A stretch of 6,290 nt of DNA from an uncultured Ellagibacter sp. (GTDB lineage: Bacteria > Actinomycetota > Coriobacteriia > Coriobacteriales > Eggerthellaceae), in assembly GCA_934613165.1 (NCBI GenBank), contig CAKTSW010000088.1, positions 1 to 6,290 of the forward strand, written 5' to 3'. Made by a program: the position numbers and the translations under genes. Position 1 is the first letter of the stretch. Each line of letters opens with the position of its first letter. Below are positions 5,640-6,290 of this stretch, in pieces. Below the pieces are notes generated by a model. It was not told the origin of the DNA. It worked only from the letters and a program-made list of their open reading frames with translations, and searched no databases.

Positions 5640-6290
5640 TTACGCCACGAAAAGCTTGGTCGCGTCGCCCGTGTCGCAATCGGCGAGCGCGACGCTCCTG
5701 ATGGACGGGTCGTCGTCGGTGGAGTAGTAGTACGTCTTCGTGCGCGCCGAGAAGCACCCGGTATAGAGCGTGCGCTCGAAGGCGCCGTTGACCATGGCCG
5801 CCGACCCCTCCACCATGGCGACGTTGCCGAGCGTATGGAACGCGCGCAGCACGTTTTCCCGCTCGGTGGCCTTCTCGGGGTGGTTCGCGTTCAGAAACGC
5901 CGCCTTCACGAAGCGCGAGGGGGAATACGAGTCGCCGGGAATGCCGCGCGCGCCCGCGCCCGCCCCGAAAGGCGCAAGCTCGGCGCGTGTCCAGGTCGCG
6001 GGGGCGGGGAAGTCGCCCGTGGCGGTGATGTAGGTGCGCAAGTTGGTAAGGTGCCACGTGAATTCCGGCTGATTCGCGAGCGTGTCGACCGGGTTGTCCA
6101 TAACGTGCAGCCCGTCGGCCATCTGCTCGACGACGATCGAGCGCATACCGTCGCCGATGATCCAGTGCAGCATCGACACGCCGAGCCCCTTGCCGGCCGG
6201 CTTCGCGACGATGTTCGCATTTGCGAGCGCTGCCTCGGCTTCGTCGACGGTCGCGAAGTTCGTCGCGATCCACACGGGGAACTCATAGGC
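5640..6290 (-). CDS. Choloylglycine hydrolase / linear amide C-N hydrolase family protein (bile salt hydrolase-like), C-terminal 216 residues
   Basis: An Ntn-hydrolase of the family that cleaves the amide bond of glycine- or taurine-conjugated bile salts, penicillin V or N-acyl signals. The N-terminus, including the nucleophile Cys2, is beyond the right edge. Visible landmarks, in fragment numbering, are AYEFPVWIATN (1-11), the VDEAEAAL helix (15-22), MLHWIIGD (40-47), the DNPVDTLANQPEF block (65-77), HLTNLRTY (80-87) and GIPGDSYSPSRFVKAAFL (116-133). Asn73 and Arg126 match catalytic Asn175 and Arg228 of known bile salt hydrolases; the 53-residue spacing is identical, which implies about 102 missing residues and a full length near 318, normal for the family. 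The reading frame stays open to the window edge, so a GTG inside at 6275 is not the true start. A strong stem-loop follows the stop. Whether it acts on bile salts or another amide cannot be told without the N-terminal substrate loops. Confidence 0.9.
   Translation of the reverse strand, partial: AYEFPVWIATNFATVDEAEAALANANIVAKPAGKGLGVSMLHWIIGDGMRSIVVEQMADGLHVMDNPVDTLANQPEFTWHLTNLRTYITATGDFPAPATWTRAELAPFGAGAGARGIPGDSYSPSRFVKAAFLNANHPEKATERENVLRAFHTLGNVAMVEGSAAMVNGAFERTLYTGCFSARTKTYYYSTDDDPSIRSVALADCDTGDATKLFVA

Overview
This is a visibly GC-rich bacterial window with six protein genes, strong codon bias toward G/C third positions, and many long antisense open frames that are shadows of the real genes. 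A choloylglycine-hydrolase-family (bile salt hydrolase-like) gene, a type III glutamine-synthetase homologue, a TetR regulator with an AT-hook-like tail and a possibly leaderless gene together suggest a gut actinobacterium, perhaps of the Coriobacteriia/Eggerthellaceae. That placement is an inference from style and gene content; no marker gene here proves it.

Layout. Positions 1-3424 hold three minus-strand genes that look like one transcription unit, reading from right to left: a type III glutamine synthetase / gamma-glutamylmethylamide synthetase-like ligase (2012-3424), an alpha/beta hydrolase of the homoserine acetyltransferase (MetX)-like group (939-1979), and the first 292 residues of a sodium:solute symporter that leaves the window at position 1 (start at 878). 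Gaps between them are 32 and 60 bp. A TetR-family regulator (3615-4376) is transcribed in the opposite direction. The shared 190-bp control region contains two copies of an AT-rich palindromic site, at 3442-3466 and 3514-3539, with centres 72 bp apart. One overlaps the likely ligase promoter and the other overlaps the TTGACA -35 box of the regulator, so the regulator probably represses both itself and the ligase-hydrolase-symporter unit. The natural reading is an inducible uptake-and-ligation module: the symporter imports a small organic substrate, the synthetase homologue joins glutamate to an amine (or makes glutamine), and the hydrolase acts on an acyl or ester/amide intermediate. The substrate cannot be read from the sequence.

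Positions 4377-4603 lie between convergent genes and hold a structured element: two 26-bp perfectly inverted copies of a sequence (4398-4423 and 4535-4560), each able to fold on itself, about 111 bp apart with further stem-loops between them. It resembles a small non-coding repeat (REP-pair/MITE-like).

Positions 4604-5329 encode TrmO (TsaA), the tRNA m6t6A37 methyltransferase. It is complete and has no Shine-Dalgarno sequence, but has a TACAAT box 7 nt before its ATG, which suggests a leaderless transcript. Positions 5640-6290 hold the C-terminal two thirds of a choloylglycine hydrolase family enzyme (Ntn hydrolase), followed by a 12-bp GC-rich stem-loop terminator at 5579-5611.
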